NCBI RefSeq assembly: GCF_017114865.1
Contig: NZ_JADEYH010000007.1
Location: 1 to 64,000, forward strand
Source: Streptomyces verrucosisporus
Lineage (GTDB): Bacteria; Actinomycetota; Actinomycetes; Streptomycetales; Streptomycetaceae
Reading direction: 5' to 3'
Length of the DNA stretch: 64,000 nucleotides
Numbering within the stretch: position 1 is the first letter of the stretch; each line of letters opens with the position of its first letter. The translations under genes and the position numbers were made by a program. Below, piece after piece: positions 1-7,897 of the stretch. The notes beneath the pieces were generated by a model. It did no database searches and had not been told where the DNA came from. It saw only the letters and a list, made by a program, of their open reading frames with translations.

Positions 1-7
1 GAGACGC

Positions 8-838
8 TCAGAGCAGCGGCTTGTGCAGATGGTGGGCGGTCGGCCGGTGGCCGAGCGACTCGTACAGCCGCAGGGCCGCGGTGTTGTCCGTGAAGACGTT
101 CAGCCCGAGCGTGCGCACCCCGGCCGCCAGGCACTCGCGCTCGGCGGCGAGCATCAGCGTCCGGCCGTGGCCCCGGCCGCGGTGCGCCGGGTCCACCTCG
201 ATGTCGAATACCCAGGCACCGGATCCACGCGCGCGAGCCGTCGCCAGCCAGAGCGTGCCGACGTCCGCTCCCCCGTGGACGAGGACCCGCAGGGCGGTGC
301 CCGCGGTGTCCGGTCCGCCGGGCAGCAGCTCGGTGTGGTCCGCCCCGGACCTGGTGCGGGCCCGTGCCGGGTCCATGCCCCGCTCGGTCCAGAGGCGGAC
401 GTAGGCCTCCCGGCGGCTCTCCAGCCACGCCGGGTACTCGTCCGCCTCCAGGGGGCGCACCGTGCTGCCCGGCGGCAGCACGGGCGCCCCGGACAGTTCC
501 TTGGCCATGCTCCGGCTGCGCTCGGTGTAGCCCAGGGCCGCGGCCAGCCGCAGGGCGGGGTCGGCGTCCGCCGGGACGCTCGCCTCGATCCGGCGGCAGC
601 CCCAGCCGCGCAGCACCTCCTCGGCCGCGAGCGCGGCGACGGTGGCCCGGCCGCGGCAGCGGTCGGGCCCGTGGACGGCGAGCTCCTCGATGCGGCCGGC
701 CGACGGGCCGAAGCGCTCGTCCGTGGCCAGGCGCAGACTGCCGGCGGGGCGGCCGTTGACGCAGATGTCGTACGAGCGGGAGCGGGCGCCGTCCGCGGCG
801 CGCCGCTCGGGTCCGGTGGGGCGCAGGGTGGTGGTCAT
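8..838 (-). CDS. Tandem GNAT-domain acetyltransferase
   Basis: A 276-residue protein with two GNAT (acetyl-CoA-dependent N-acetyltransferase) domains. The first, about residues 22-115, is degenerate: its acetyl-CoA loop reads DRCRGRATVAAL near 59-70. The second, about 127-276, keeps the classic loop DPAHRGRGHGRTL near 217-229 and the later NTAALRLYESLG helix. I start at the ATG at 838 because a TAGGAC -10-like element (846-851) lies 7 nt upstream, as expected for a leaderless transcript; an ATG 18 nt earlier is possible. The acceptor substrate cannot be read from the sequence. It reads the same way as pabB-pabC but has its own probable promoter. Confidence 0.85.
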   Translation of the reverse strand: MTTTLRPTGPERRAADGARSRSYDICVNGRPAGSLRLATDERFGPSAGRIEELAVHGPDRCRGRATVAALAAEEVLRGWGCRRIEASVPADADPALRLAAALGYTERSRSMAKELSGAPVLPPGSTVRPLEADEYPAWLESRREAYVRLWTERGMDPARARTRSGADHTELLPGGPDTAGTALRVLVHGGADVGTLWLATARARGSGAWVFDIEVDPAHRGRGHGRTLMLAAERECLAAGVRTLGLNVFTDNTAALRLYESLGHRPTAHHLHKPLL

Positions 839-920
839 CGCCCGGGTCCTACCCACCGCGGGGCCCCGCTGTCACCCGGGTACGGGGAAGACCTGGGACA
901 CCGGGATCCCCTGAGGCGCC

Positions 921-1745
921 TCACGGGTCGATGTCGGCCGCCGAGCGCTCGGCGAAGACCCGCATCGCCTTGGCCGTGACCGGTCCGGGCGCGGAGGGCA
1001 GTTCGCGTCCGTCGACCCGGTGCACGGCCTGGACGTCGCGCAGGGTGGAGGTGAGGAAGACCTCCTCGGCCCGCTCCAGGACGTCCACCGGCAGGTCGGT
1101 CTCCTGCGCCCCCGTCCACTCGGCCACCAGTGCGCGGGTGATCCCGGCGAGGCAGCCGGAGGCGAGCGGCGGGGTGTGCGTCTCGCCGTCGAGGACGACG
1201 AAGACGTTGGAGCCGGTGCCCTCGCACAGCTGCCCGACGGTGTTGCCGAACAGGGCCTCCGAGGCTCCCTGCCGGCGGGCGTGGGCCAGCGCGACGACGT
1301 TCTCGGCGTAGGAGGTGGTCTTCAGGCCGGCCAGCGCGCCGCGCTCGTTGCGGACCCAGGGGACGGTGACGACGGCGGTGGTGTCGGGGCGGGGCTTCGC
1401 CTCGCCGACGGCGACGACCAGGGTGGGCCCGGCGTCGCCGCGGTCGGAGCCGAGGGGGGAGAGCCCGCCGGTGTAGGTGATCCGCAGCCGTCCCAGCGGC
1501 ACGGGGTTGGCCTCCACCACGGCGGCGCAGGCGCGGCGCACCTCGTCCAGGTCCGGTTCGGGCAGGCCCAGGCCGCGGGCGGAGGCGGCCAGGCGCTCCA
1601 GGTGGCGGGTGAGGGCGAAGGTGCGCCCGCCGACGGCCTTGACCGTCTCGAAGATCCCGTCGCCGACGGTCAGTCCGTGGTCGAGCACGGACACCCGTGC
1701 GGCGTCGGCGTCCCGCAGTTCTCCGTCCACCCAGATCAGCGTCAT
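921..1745 (-). CDS. pabC: Aminodeoxychorismate lyase (class IV PLP enzyme)
   Basis: A 274-residue fold-type IV PLP enzyme. It should cleave 4-amino-4-deoxychorismate to p-aminobenzoate and pyruvate for folate or PABA-derived antibiotics. The PLP lysine is K142 in LKTTSYAENV and the conserved glutamate is E175 in LCEGTGSNVF. Length fits PabC rather than the longer branched-chain aminotransferases. Its start overlaps the stop of the upstream chorismate-utilising gene by 4 nt (ATGA, 1742-1745), so translation is coupled and the pair forms a pabB-pabC operon. Without that neighbour, D-amino-acid or branched-chain aminotransferase would be the alternative. Confidence 0.9.
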   Translation of the reverse strand: MTLIWVDGELRDADAARVSVLDHGLTVGDGIFETVKAVGGRTFALTRHLERLAASARGLGLPEPDLDEVRRACAAVVEANPVPLGRLRITYTGGLSPLGSDRGDAGPTLVVAVGEAKPRPDTTAVVTVPWVRNERGALAGLKTTSYAENVVALAHARRQGASEALFGNTVGQLCEGTGSNVFVVLDGETHTPPLASGCLAGITRALVAEWTGAQETDLPVDVLERAEEVFLTSTLRDVQAVHRVDGRELPSAPGPVTAKAMRVFAERSAADIDP

Positions 1746-2857
1746 GCCCCAGCTCCTCCGGTCCCGCCTGTCGTGCCCGCCGCGCCGGTGGTCCGGATCG
1801 CGCCGCTCTCAGGAGGCGTCTTCGCGTACTCCCCCGACGCTACCGTGAGCAGCCGCTCCGCCTTCAGTTCGGTCTCCTCCCACTCCCGCTCCGGGTCCGA
1901 CCCCCAGGTGATCCCGGCGCCGGTGCCGAAGCGCAGCACCGGGCCGCCGGGCGCGGTGCGGTCGATCCAGAAGGTGCGGATGCCCACGGCCAGTTCCCCG
2001 GTGCCGCGGTCGGCGTCCACCCAGCCGATGCCGCCGCAGTACGGGCCGCGCGGGGCGGTCTCCAGCGAGCGGATGACGCGCAGGGCGCTGGACTTGGGGG
2101 CGCCGGTGACCGAGCCGGGCGGGAAGGTGTGCTCCAGCAGTCCGGCCCAGCCGGTCCCGGGCGCCAGTTCGCCGCGGACGGCGGAGACCAGGTGGACGAG
2201 CCCGGGGTGCGGCTCGACGGCGCACAGGGCGGGGACGGTGACCGACCCGGTGGCGCTGACACGGCCGAGGTCGTTGCGGACCAGGTCCACGATCATCACG
2301 TTCTCGGCGTGGTCCTTGTCCAGCAGGTCGGCGGCCGTGCGTCCGGTGCCCTTGATGGGGCGGGACTCCACGGTGCGCCCTCGGCGGGCCAGGTAGAGCT
2401 CGGGCGAGGCCGTGGCGATCTCGACCCCGTGGGCTGGGAGGCGGACGGTGCCGGCGTGGGGGGCGGGGTTGCCGCGCGCCAGGAGCGCGGTCAGTTCGTC
2501 GGGGTCGGCGGCGGACGGGTCGGGCAGCGGCGCGGTGAGCACGCGGCAGAGGTTGGCCTGGTAGACCTCGCCGGCCGCTATGTGCTCGCGTATGCGTCGC
2601 ACGCCCGCGGTGTAGGCGGCGCGGTCCAGGGAGGACGTCCAGGCGCCGGTGTCCGGTCCGCGCCAGCGCCCCGGCCGGGGGCGGGGTACGGGGGCGGGCC
2701 GCACGTCGCCGAAGCGGGCGCAGACCAGACGCCCCTCGAAGTCGGCGACCACCGCCCACCAGCCCGTGGAGTCCAGGGCGGCGGGGTCGCTGGTGACGTC
2801 GCGCAGGTCGGTGGCGACAAGGCCGCCGAAGCGGGCTGCAGGGGCCGGATCGTGCAC
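1742..2857 (-). CDS. pabB: Aminodeoxychorismate synthase component I-like chorismate-binding protein
   Basis: A 371-residue chorismate-utilising enzyme. The conserved C-terminal chorismate-binding domain shows ESRPIKGTGRTA, the PGSVTGAPKSSA loop and the APRGPYCGGIGWVD motif. It should aminate chorismate to aminodeoxychorismate, which PabC then splits. It is shorter than typical PabB (about 450 residues); the N-terminal domain is reduced. No glutamine amidotransferase (PabA) gene is adjacent, so the partner must be elsewhere. The GTG start at 2857 is supported by a TAGACT -10 element at 2864-2869, 6 nt upstream, implying a leaderless pabB-pabC message. Anthranilate or isochorismate synthase is less likely given the PabC coupling. 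Confidence 0.87.
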   Translation of the reverse strand: MHDPAPAARFGGLVATDLRDVTSDPAALDSTGWWAVVADFEGRLVCARFGDVRPAPVPRPRPGRWRGPDTGAWTSSLDRAAYTAGVRRIREHIAAGEVYQANLCRVLTAPLPDPSAADPDELTALLARGNPAPHAGTVRLPAHGVEIATASPELYLARRGRTVESRPIKGTGRTAADLLDKDHAENVMIVDLVRNDLGRVSATGSVTVPALCAVEPHPGLVHLVSAVRGELAPGTGWAGLLEHTFPPGSVTGAPKSSALRVIRSLETAPRGPYCGGIGWVDADRGTGELAVGIRTFWIDRTAPGGPVLRFGTGAGITWGSDPEREWEETELKAERLLTVASGEYAKTPPESGAIRTTGAAGTTGGTGGAGA

Positions 2858-2895
2858 GCGGCGAGTCTATGGCGGGCACGCTGGGGAAACGGAAT

Positions 2896-2923
2896 TTGAG
2901 CTGGCCCGGGAATCCGCTAGAGT
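2896..2923 (+). promoter_or_regulatory. Promoter of the tRNA Gly-Cys-Val cluster
   Basis: A TTGAGC -35 box (2896-2901), a 16-nt spacer and a TAGAGT -10 box (2918-2923) lie 69 nt upstream of the first tRNA. A 9-bp hairpin (2948-2956 with 2961-2969) sits in the leader. No other promoter-like sequence is evident between the tRNAs, so one primary transcript is likely. Confidence 0.65.
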
Positions 2924-2991
2924 TCATGTCGTCACCGAGCGCGGCAGCGGGAGGTGGCGGCACCTCCCGGGCATCACCCGGGGGAGGCACT

Positions 2992-3064
<73 letters not shown>

Positions 3065-3091
3065 CGATGGGGGCCCCGCGGCCCCCGCACT

Positions 3092-3162
3092 GGTGGAGTG
3101 GCCGAGAGGCGAGGCAACGGCCTGCAAAGCCGTCTACACGGGTTCAAATCCCGTCTCCACCT
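3092..3162 (+). tRNA. tRNA-Cys (anticodon GCA)
   Basis: A 71-nt cloverleaf: acceptor GGTGGAG pairs with CTCCACC, discriminator T at 3162. The anticodon loop CTGCAAA gives GCA. CCA is not encoded. The next tRNA begins after a single base, so processing must cut within a 1-nt spacer. Confidence 0.97.
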
Positions 3163-3163
3163 C

Positions 3164-3235
3164 GGACGATTAGCTCAGCGGGAGAGCGCTTCCCTGACAC
3201 GGAAGAGGTCACTGGTTCAATCCCAGTATCGTCCA
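3164..3235 (+). tRNA. tRNA-Val (anticodon GAC), copy 1
   Basis: A 72-nt cloverleaf: acceptor GGACGAT pairs with ATCGTCC, discriminator A at 3235. The anticodon loop CTGACAC gives GAC. It is identical in sequence to copy 3 at 3357-3428. Confidence 0.97.
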
Positions 3236-3266
3236 CTGAGGGCCCCTCGCTCGGGGTCCTTGTTCC

Positions 3267-3338
3267 GCGCGATTAGCTCAGCGGGAGAGCGCTTCCCTGA
3301 CACGGAAGAGGTCACTGGTTCAATCCCAGTATCGCGCA
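3267..3338 (+). tRNA. tRNA-Val (anticodon GAC), copy 2 with a variant acceptor stem
   Basis: Identical to copies 1 and 3 except in the acceptor stem. Here the 5' strand is GCGCGAT and the 3' strand ATCGCGC. Positions 2, 3, 70 and 71 all differ and all still pair, so the stem is intact by compensatory change. It should be functional valine tRNA. Confidence 0.96.
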
Positions 3339-3356
3339 CGCGGCACACCGCACTGC

Positions 3357-3428
3357 GGACGATTAGCTCAGCGGGAGAGCGCTTCCCTGACACGGAAGAG
3401 GTCACTGGTTCAATCCCAGTATCGTCCA
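3357..3428 (+). tRNA. tRNA-Val (anticodon GAC), copy 3
   Basis: A 72-nt sequence identical to copy 1 (GGACGAT/ATCGTCC acceptor, GAC anticodon). It is the last tRNA of the cluster and is followed within 7 nt by a strong terminator hairpin. Confidence 0.97.
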
Positions 3429-3434
3429 CATCCC

Positions 3435-3465
3435 GAAGGGCCGGAGCCTGTTGCTCCGGCCCTTC
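3435..3465 (+). terminator. Intrinsic terminator of the tRNA cluster
   Basis: A perfect 13-bp inverted repeat (GAAGGGCCGGAGC and its complement) with a 5-nt loop, followed by ATCGTGTT. It starts 6 nt after the last tRNA. Confidence 0.85.
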
Positions 3466-3506
3466 ATCGTGTTCCCGGCCTTCCCGCGGTCACGGCCGGA
3501 GCACGG

Positions 3507-3785
3507 TCAGGAGGAGAACAGCATCCGGCTGAAGCTCTTGTGGCGGCCGTGATGACCGTGGTGGCCGTGGTGCGGGGCTCCCCACGCCGGAGGGGCCGGC
3601 GGGTAGGGCTGGGCGGCCGGACCCGGCGGGGGCGGCGCCGGCTGCGACCACTGCGACTCGAGACGGGTGAGCGCCTCCAGCTCCCCGTAGTCGAGGAAGA
3701 CCCCCCGGCAGCCGCCGCACTGCTCGATCTGGACTCCGCTGCGGTTGTACGTCTGCATGTGCGCTCGGCACTTGGGGCACTGCAT
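3507..3785 (-). CDS. Small zf-TFIIB-type zinc-ribbon protein with a His-rich tail
   Basis: A 92-residue protein. A zinc ribbon is formed by C3-P-K-C6 and C23-G-G-C26, followed by GVFLDYGELEAL, the pattern of the bacterial zf-TFIIB family. The middle is Pro-rich, and near the C-terminus HHGHHGHHGRH could bind metal. I start at the ATG at 3785, where GGAGG lies about 11 nt upstream; a long open frame continues further upstream but has no family resemblance. The function is unknown; this family is widespread in Streptomyces. It converges on the tRNA terminator. Confidence 0.8.
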   Translation of the reverse strand: MQCPKCRAHMQTYNRSGVQIEQCGGCRGVFLDYGELEALTRLESQWSQPAPPPPGPAAQPYPPAPPAWGAPHHGHHGHHGRHKSFSRMLFSS

Positions 3786-3922
3786 CGTCTCTCGCCTCCG
3801 TGACGGTAGGGACTGTGTGGTCGTACAGACGCGCCGCGGGGTGTTCCGGATGCGTCCGCGTACCGGTCGGATCGGTGGGGGCGGGCCGTCCGGGCGCGCC
3901 CAGCGTAGGGCTCGCGGCTCCT

Positions 3923-4933
3923 TCAGGACCCCGCGATGCGGGAACAGGCGTCGACCAGGGCACGGTCGGTCTCGTCCGGCGCGCGGCCCTCGGCCTCGGC
4001 CCGGACCAGTGCGCGGGCCGCCAGTTGGACCGTCAGCGCCCGCGCGGGGGCGTCCAGCCGAGGCCAGGGGTCGAGAGGGAGGCCGTCCGCACCGCCGGGG
4101 AGCGCGGTACCGCCGGCGGCCCGGTAGGCGTCGAGAAAGCGGCCGAAGTCCGCAGGGGCCAGCAGCCCGGTGGCGAACCAGGCGGCAGGCCGGGCCAGGT
4201 CCCAGGCCGGGTCGCCCAGGCCCAGGTCGTCGATGTCGATGAGGTGCCAGGGGCCGTCGGGCGCCGGGTGCCGGACGAGTTGGCCCAGATGGAGGTCGCC
4301 GTGGCAGAGGGCGTCCGCACGCGGTGGCGGGGCCTCGTCGCGCGTCCACGCGGGCAGGGCGGCCCAGGCCGCCTCGACCGCCCGTGCAGCGGCGGTGCGG
4401 CGGACCGTGCGGCGCAGGGACTCCAGGGCGCGGACGGCCTTGTCGGGACCGCGCATCGGCGGGAGCGCTCCGGGCAGCGCTGCGAGCGGTACGGCGTGCA
4501 GGCGGGCGAGCAGCGCGCCGAGCGCCTCCCAGGGGGCGGCCTCGGGCGCGCCGGGGTCCACGGGGGTGCCGTAGGGCCACAGGCTCACCGGACGGCCGTC
4601 GGGCAGGGTGTCCACAAGCCGCCGCTTCGGCCCCTCCCCCGTTTCCCGGGCCCCGGTCCACGGGCTTTCGGCGGCGGGCAGCGGCGCGAGCAGGACGCGG
4701 TCGAGCAGCGGGTGGGCGGCGACGTCCAGCCGGAGCGCGAGCCGTCCGAGGTCGCCGCATGGGGCGTGCGCCTTGGCCACGACGCTCCCTCCGCGTACGA
4801 CGGTGGCGTCGGCCCGCTCGGCCAGCACCACGGGCCGGCCGGTACCGCCGGCGGCCGCGGGGCGGGCGGATGCCGCGGCGTCGGCCAGGGCCGCCCGGTG
4901 GGCGAGATGTGCGATGAGCGGTGCGTGCGCCAC
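3923..4933 (-). CDS. Aminoglycoside phosphotransferase-fold kinase
   Basis: A 336-residue protein of the APH/choline kinase superfamily. The catalytic loop LCHGDLHLGQLVRH and the metal-binding segment HLIDIDDLGLGDPAWDLA are both intact, so it is probably an active small-molecule kinase. The ATP-binding N-lobe is recognisable but divergent. The GTG start at 4933 follows a purine-rich GGGAGGGG. No resistance, sugar or choline genes are adjacent, so the substrate is unknown; antibiotic resistance should not be assumed from the fold. Confidence 0.82.
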   Translation of the reverse strand: MAHAPLIAHLAHRAALADAAASARPAAAGGTGRPVVLAERADATVVRGGSVVAKAHAPCGDLGRLALRLDVAAHPLLDRVLLAPLPAAESPWTGARETGEGPKRRLVDTLPDGRPVSLWPYGTPVDPGAPEAAPWEALGALLARLHAVPLAALPGALPPMRGPDKAVRALESLRRTVRRTAAARAVEAAWAALPAWTRDEAPPPRADALCHGDLHLGQLVRHPAPDGPWHLIDIDDLGLGDPAWDLARPAAWFATGLLAPADFGRFLDAYRAAGGTALPGGADGLPLDPWPRLDAPARALTVQLAARALVRAEAEGRAPDETDRALVDACSRIAGS

Positions 4934-5004
4934 GGTGTTCTTGCCCCTCCCGGGCCCGCGGGCGCGGGCCGTGCGGCGGATCGTACGGCCCAAAACGGCG
5001 CGAT

Positions 5005-5032
5005 GCCCGGGCAGTTCCCCAACTGCCCGGGC
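5005..5032 (-). terminator. Hairpin downstream of the 69-residue membrane protein gene
   Basis: A perfect 12-bp stem (GCCCGGGCAGTT and its complement) with a 4-nt CCCC loop. It lies 90 nt after the gene stop at 5122 and upstream of the phosphotransferase start, so it probably ends the upstream transcript. There is no U-run. Confidence 0.6.
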
Positions 5033-5121
5033 CTCACGCCGTCCGCCGTACCCCCGTCCCCACGGGGTTGGGTGACCGGATGTCCCGGCTCGGGCCGCTC
5101 TCCCGAGCCCGGGGCCCTGTG

Positions 5122-5331
5122 TCAGAGCCCCAGCAGTCCGGCCACGGACGACGCCTGTGTGATCACCGCTTCCGCCCCGCCGAAGACGACGGCCAGCAGG
5201 ACGGCCAGCGGAAGGACCATGACGGCGGCCACCAGCGGGTGGCGGCGTCCGCCCGGCCGGGTGCCGAGGGCGGCGAGGTCCGCCAGGCGTCCCTGCGTCC
5301 GGGACGCCGGGCGCTGTGCTGTGTGCGCCAT
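5122..5331 (-). CDS. Small single-pass membrane protein
   Basis: A 69-residue protein with a basic N-terminal half (RLADLAALGTRPGGRRHP) and one hydrophobic segment, about residues 33-55 (LVAAVMVLPLAVLLAVVF). No family is recognised. AGGAG lies 8 nt before the ATG. The 237 bp upstream hold only its probable promoter and short GC-rich palindromic pieces. Probably an inner-membrane protein with a cytoplasmic N-terminus. Confidence 0.65.
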   Translation of the reverse strand: MAHTAQRPASRTQGRLADLAALGTRPGGRRHPLVAAVMVLPLAVLLAVVFGGAEAVITQASSVAGLLGL

Positions 5332-5569
5332 GGTTCCGCTCCTGTCGTGGTACGGGGCGGCGGGCGTCTGACCTCGGGGGACGAGTGCTGCACCCGCCGC
5401 TTGAGAACAACACTAGGAGTGGGGGCGTCCCTCGGCGTCATGCCCGCGTACCGAACGGAGGCCTCCCGCAGGATGACTCCCCTCCTCCCCGGGTACTCCC
5501 CAGGGTGGAGGGGCGCCTTACGGGGCCCGGGTCTTCCCGGAGGGGAAGGGCACTCACCCGCGCCGCCGG

Positions 5570-5812
5570 TCAGCGGGCCGGCTCCTGTGCGGCGTCCTCC
5601 CGCGGCACCGGGTGCTCGACCAGGGCCAGGACCCGGTTGGCCATGAAGCGCGCGGTGCGCACCACCGTGCCGCTGCGGGTGATCTCGCTCACCTCCACCA
5701 CTCCCCTGCGCACCTGCGTCTCCACCCGCCGACCCGCACGCGTGGCCGCCATCTCATAGGTGCGGGTGGTGTCTCCGGCGTCCACCACGATCTCCACCCA
5801 ATCGCCCTTCAT
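5570..5812 (-). CDS. Conserved hypothetical actinobacterial protein
   Basis: An 80-residue soluble protein beginning MKGDWVEIVVDAGDTTRTYEM and rich in beta-strand-type alternation. No domain is recognised. I start at the ATG at 5812 after a GGAAGGGGG run; an upstream in-frame ATG lacks a ribosome site. It sits divergently from the kinase gene at 6058, with a 245-bp shared promoter region. Confidence 0.7.
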   Translation of the reverse strand: MKGDWVEIVVDAGDTTRTYEMAATRAGRRVETQVRRGVVEVSEITRSGTVVRTARFMANRVLALVEHPVPREDAAQEPAR

Positions 5813-6057
5813 CGTGCGATCCCCCTTCCGGGAAGGCCTGTCGGACGCTTCCTGAGCAGGACTTCTCCCGCCCCTGACCACCGCGCGCCCACCCCTTCAG
5901 TCTCCCACCGGGCACTGACAACCGGTCTGTTCCCCATGCGCGGCCTGTCGGCGGGAGGGGGCCGCAGTCCGTAAGCTGTGGCACGTCAGAGGGACCGGGC
6001 AGTGCGGGGCCGCCCACCGGGGCGGGACGGGCTCCCGGCCGGAGGTAGGGGAAGGAC

Positions 6058-7419
6058 ATGGCGATGATGCGGCTCCGGCGCGAGGACCCGCGAGTCGTCG
6101 GCTCGTTCAGGCTCCACCGGCGGCTGGGCGCGGGCGGCATGGGCGTGGTGTACCTCGGCTCCGACCGGCGCGGTCAGCGGGTGGCGCTGAAGGTGATCCG
6201 GCCGGATCTCGCGGAGGACCCCGAATTCCGCTCGCGCTTCGCGCGCGAGGTGTCGGCCGCCCGCCGGATCCGCGGCGGCTGCACGGCCCGGCTCGTGGCG
6301 GCGGACCTGGAGGCGGACCGCCCGTGGTTCGCCACCCAGTACGTGCCGGGGCCCTCGCTGCACGACAAGGTGAGCGAGGAGGGCCCGCTGCCCGCCGCAC
6401 AGGTCGCCTCGATCGGCGCGGCGCTGGCCGAGGGGCTGGTGGCGGTGCACGAGGCCGGTGTGGTGCACCGGGACCTGAAGCCGTCGAACATCCTGCTGTC
6501 ACCCAAGGGCCCGCGCATCATCGACTTCGGCATCGCCTGGGCGACCGGCGCCAGCACCCTCACCCACGTCGGCACGGCGGTGGGCTCCCCGGGCTTCCTG
6601 GCGCCCGAGCAGGTGCGGGGGGCGGCGGTGACCCCGGCGACGGACGTGTTCTCGCTGGGCGCGACTCTGGCGTATGCGGCGACCGCGGACTCGCCTTTCG
6701 GGCACGGCAGTTCGGAGGTGATGCTGTACCGGGTGGTGCACGAGGAGCCCCAGCTGCACGGTGTGCACGCGGCGTTGGCGCCACTGGTGCGGACATGCCT
6801 GGCGAAGGATCCGGAGGACAGGCCGAGCACCCTGCAGCTGTCGCTGCGGCTGCGGGAGATCGCCGCCCGGGAGGCGCGCGGGCTGCCCGAGGGCGCGGCC
6901 ACGGGGGCAGCCGTACGCCCGGCGCGGCCGACCGGGAAACGGGCCGAGCAGTATCTTCGGCAGCGCACCTCGCGCGACGGCGACCGCCCCTCGGGCGGTC
7001 GCGGCTCCCAGGGTGTCTCCGGCCGCGCGGGTCTCGCCGACCGGGACGGGGCGGGCACGTCCAGGGGCCCTGCGCCTCGTACACCGGCCCGGAGCACATC
7101 CCGTCCCTCCACCGGCGGGCGGGCGGGCGGCGCGGCGGGAGGGGCGTCGGCCCGTCGTCCGGTACGGACCGCGGGCGGCACCCGGCCGGGGCCTCGGCGG
7201 CCGGCGAACCCCCGTCTGCTGCGCCAGCGCCTGGTCGTGTTCGTGACGGTGACGCTGCTGGTCGCACTCGGCATCGCGGCGGCACAGGGCTGTCAGGGGC
7301 CGGCGCGGGGGCTGGGGCGTCCCGCGGGTCCGGCCGTCGGAAACGGGGACGCGGTTGCGGGCGCGACCGGGGCCGGGGTGCCGGGCTCCACCGGTCCGGC
7401 GGAGCACCCGGCTCGTTGA
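6058..7419 (+). CDS. Membrane-anchored Ser/Thr protein kinase (PknB-like)
   Basis: A 453-residue eukaryotic-type kinase. The glycine loop is LGAGGMGVVY near 23-32, the ATP lysine K45, the catalytic loop HRDLKPSN at 137-144 (D139), DFG at D156 and APEQ in the activation segment, so it should be active. A Gly/Ala/Arg-rich linker leads to one transmembrane helix, about 392-412, with a short 41-residue outer tail. No PASTA or sensor domain is present. GGAGG and AAGGA lie just before the ATG, and a TAAGCT -10-like element is at 5972-5977. It probably phosphorylates cytoplasmic targets; the signal is unknown. Confidence 0.92.
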   Translation: MAMMRLRREDPRVVGSFRLHRRLGAGGMGVVYLGSDRRGQRVALKVIRPDLAEDPEFRSRFAREVSAARRIRGGCTARLVAADLEADRPWFATQYVPGPSLHDKVSEEGPLPAAQVASIGAALAEGLVAVHEAGVVHRDLKPSNILLSPKGPRIIDFGIAWATGASTLTHVGTAVGSPGFLAPEQVRGAAVTPATDVFSLGATLAYAATADSPFGHGSSEVMLYRVVHEEPQLHGVHAALAPLVRTCLAKDPEDRPSTLQLSLRLREIAAREARGLPEGAATGAAVRPARPTGKRAEQYLRQRTSRDGDRPSGGRGSQGVSGRAGLADRDGAGTSRGPAPRTPARSTSRPSTGGRAGGAAGGASARRPVRTAGGTRPGPRRPANPRLLRQRLVVFVTVTLLVALGIAAAQGCQGPARGLGRPAGPAVGNGDAVAGATGAGVPGSTGPAEHPAR

Positions 7420-7439
7420 CGCCCGCTCACTTCCGGTGT

Positions 7440-7652
7440 CTACAGCGCGCCGAGCGCCGACAGGACGGTCAGGCACAACGGGAGGGTCGCGGCGAAGGCG
7501 CCGCCCGCGTGCAGCGCGGCTTCGGGGAGGGTACTGCCCGCGGCGCCGGAGAGGATGCCCGCGACCAGTGCGACGAGGGCGGAGAACAGAACGGCGACCA
7601 GGACCCACAGGGCTCTGACCACCGGGGGGTGTGAGACGGGCTGGGTGCTCAT
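7440..7652 (-). CDS. Small two-helix membrane protein
   Basis: A 70-residue protein with two hydrophobic segments, about 14-36 and 48-68. No family is recognised. The ATG at 7652 follows AAGGAAG. It converges on the kinase gene with only 20 bp between stops and no hairpin visible there. The 245 bp upstream (to the SPOUT methyltransferase stop) show no further gene. Confidence 0.62.
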   Translation of the reverse strand: MSTQPVSHPPVVRALWVLVAVLFSALVALVAGILSGAAGSTLPEAALHAGGAFAATLPLCLTVLSALGAL

Positions 7653-7897
7653 CGGTCGTCTTCCTTCCCTTCGGGAGGACGGCCTGGGCGAGCACGGACA
7701 GCCCCGACCCGACCGCCCTCTGGATGGGGCAAAGTCGAGATCTGCACCCCCAGTACAGACCTGCGTGTCATCGACGTGAGCGGGCCGGTCGGCGGTCGGC
7801 CCGCCGTCGGCCGCGCCGACCGAGTACTGGCGCGCCCACTTTATCACCCAGTGTCACCAGATGCCCGCTTTGGCGGACAGGGGGCACACGGACGGAC

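Noticed and set aside
3923..4933. Antibiotic-resistance aminoglycoside kinase
   Set aside because: The APH fold is shared by many metabolic kinases and no resistance or antibiotic genes are nearby.
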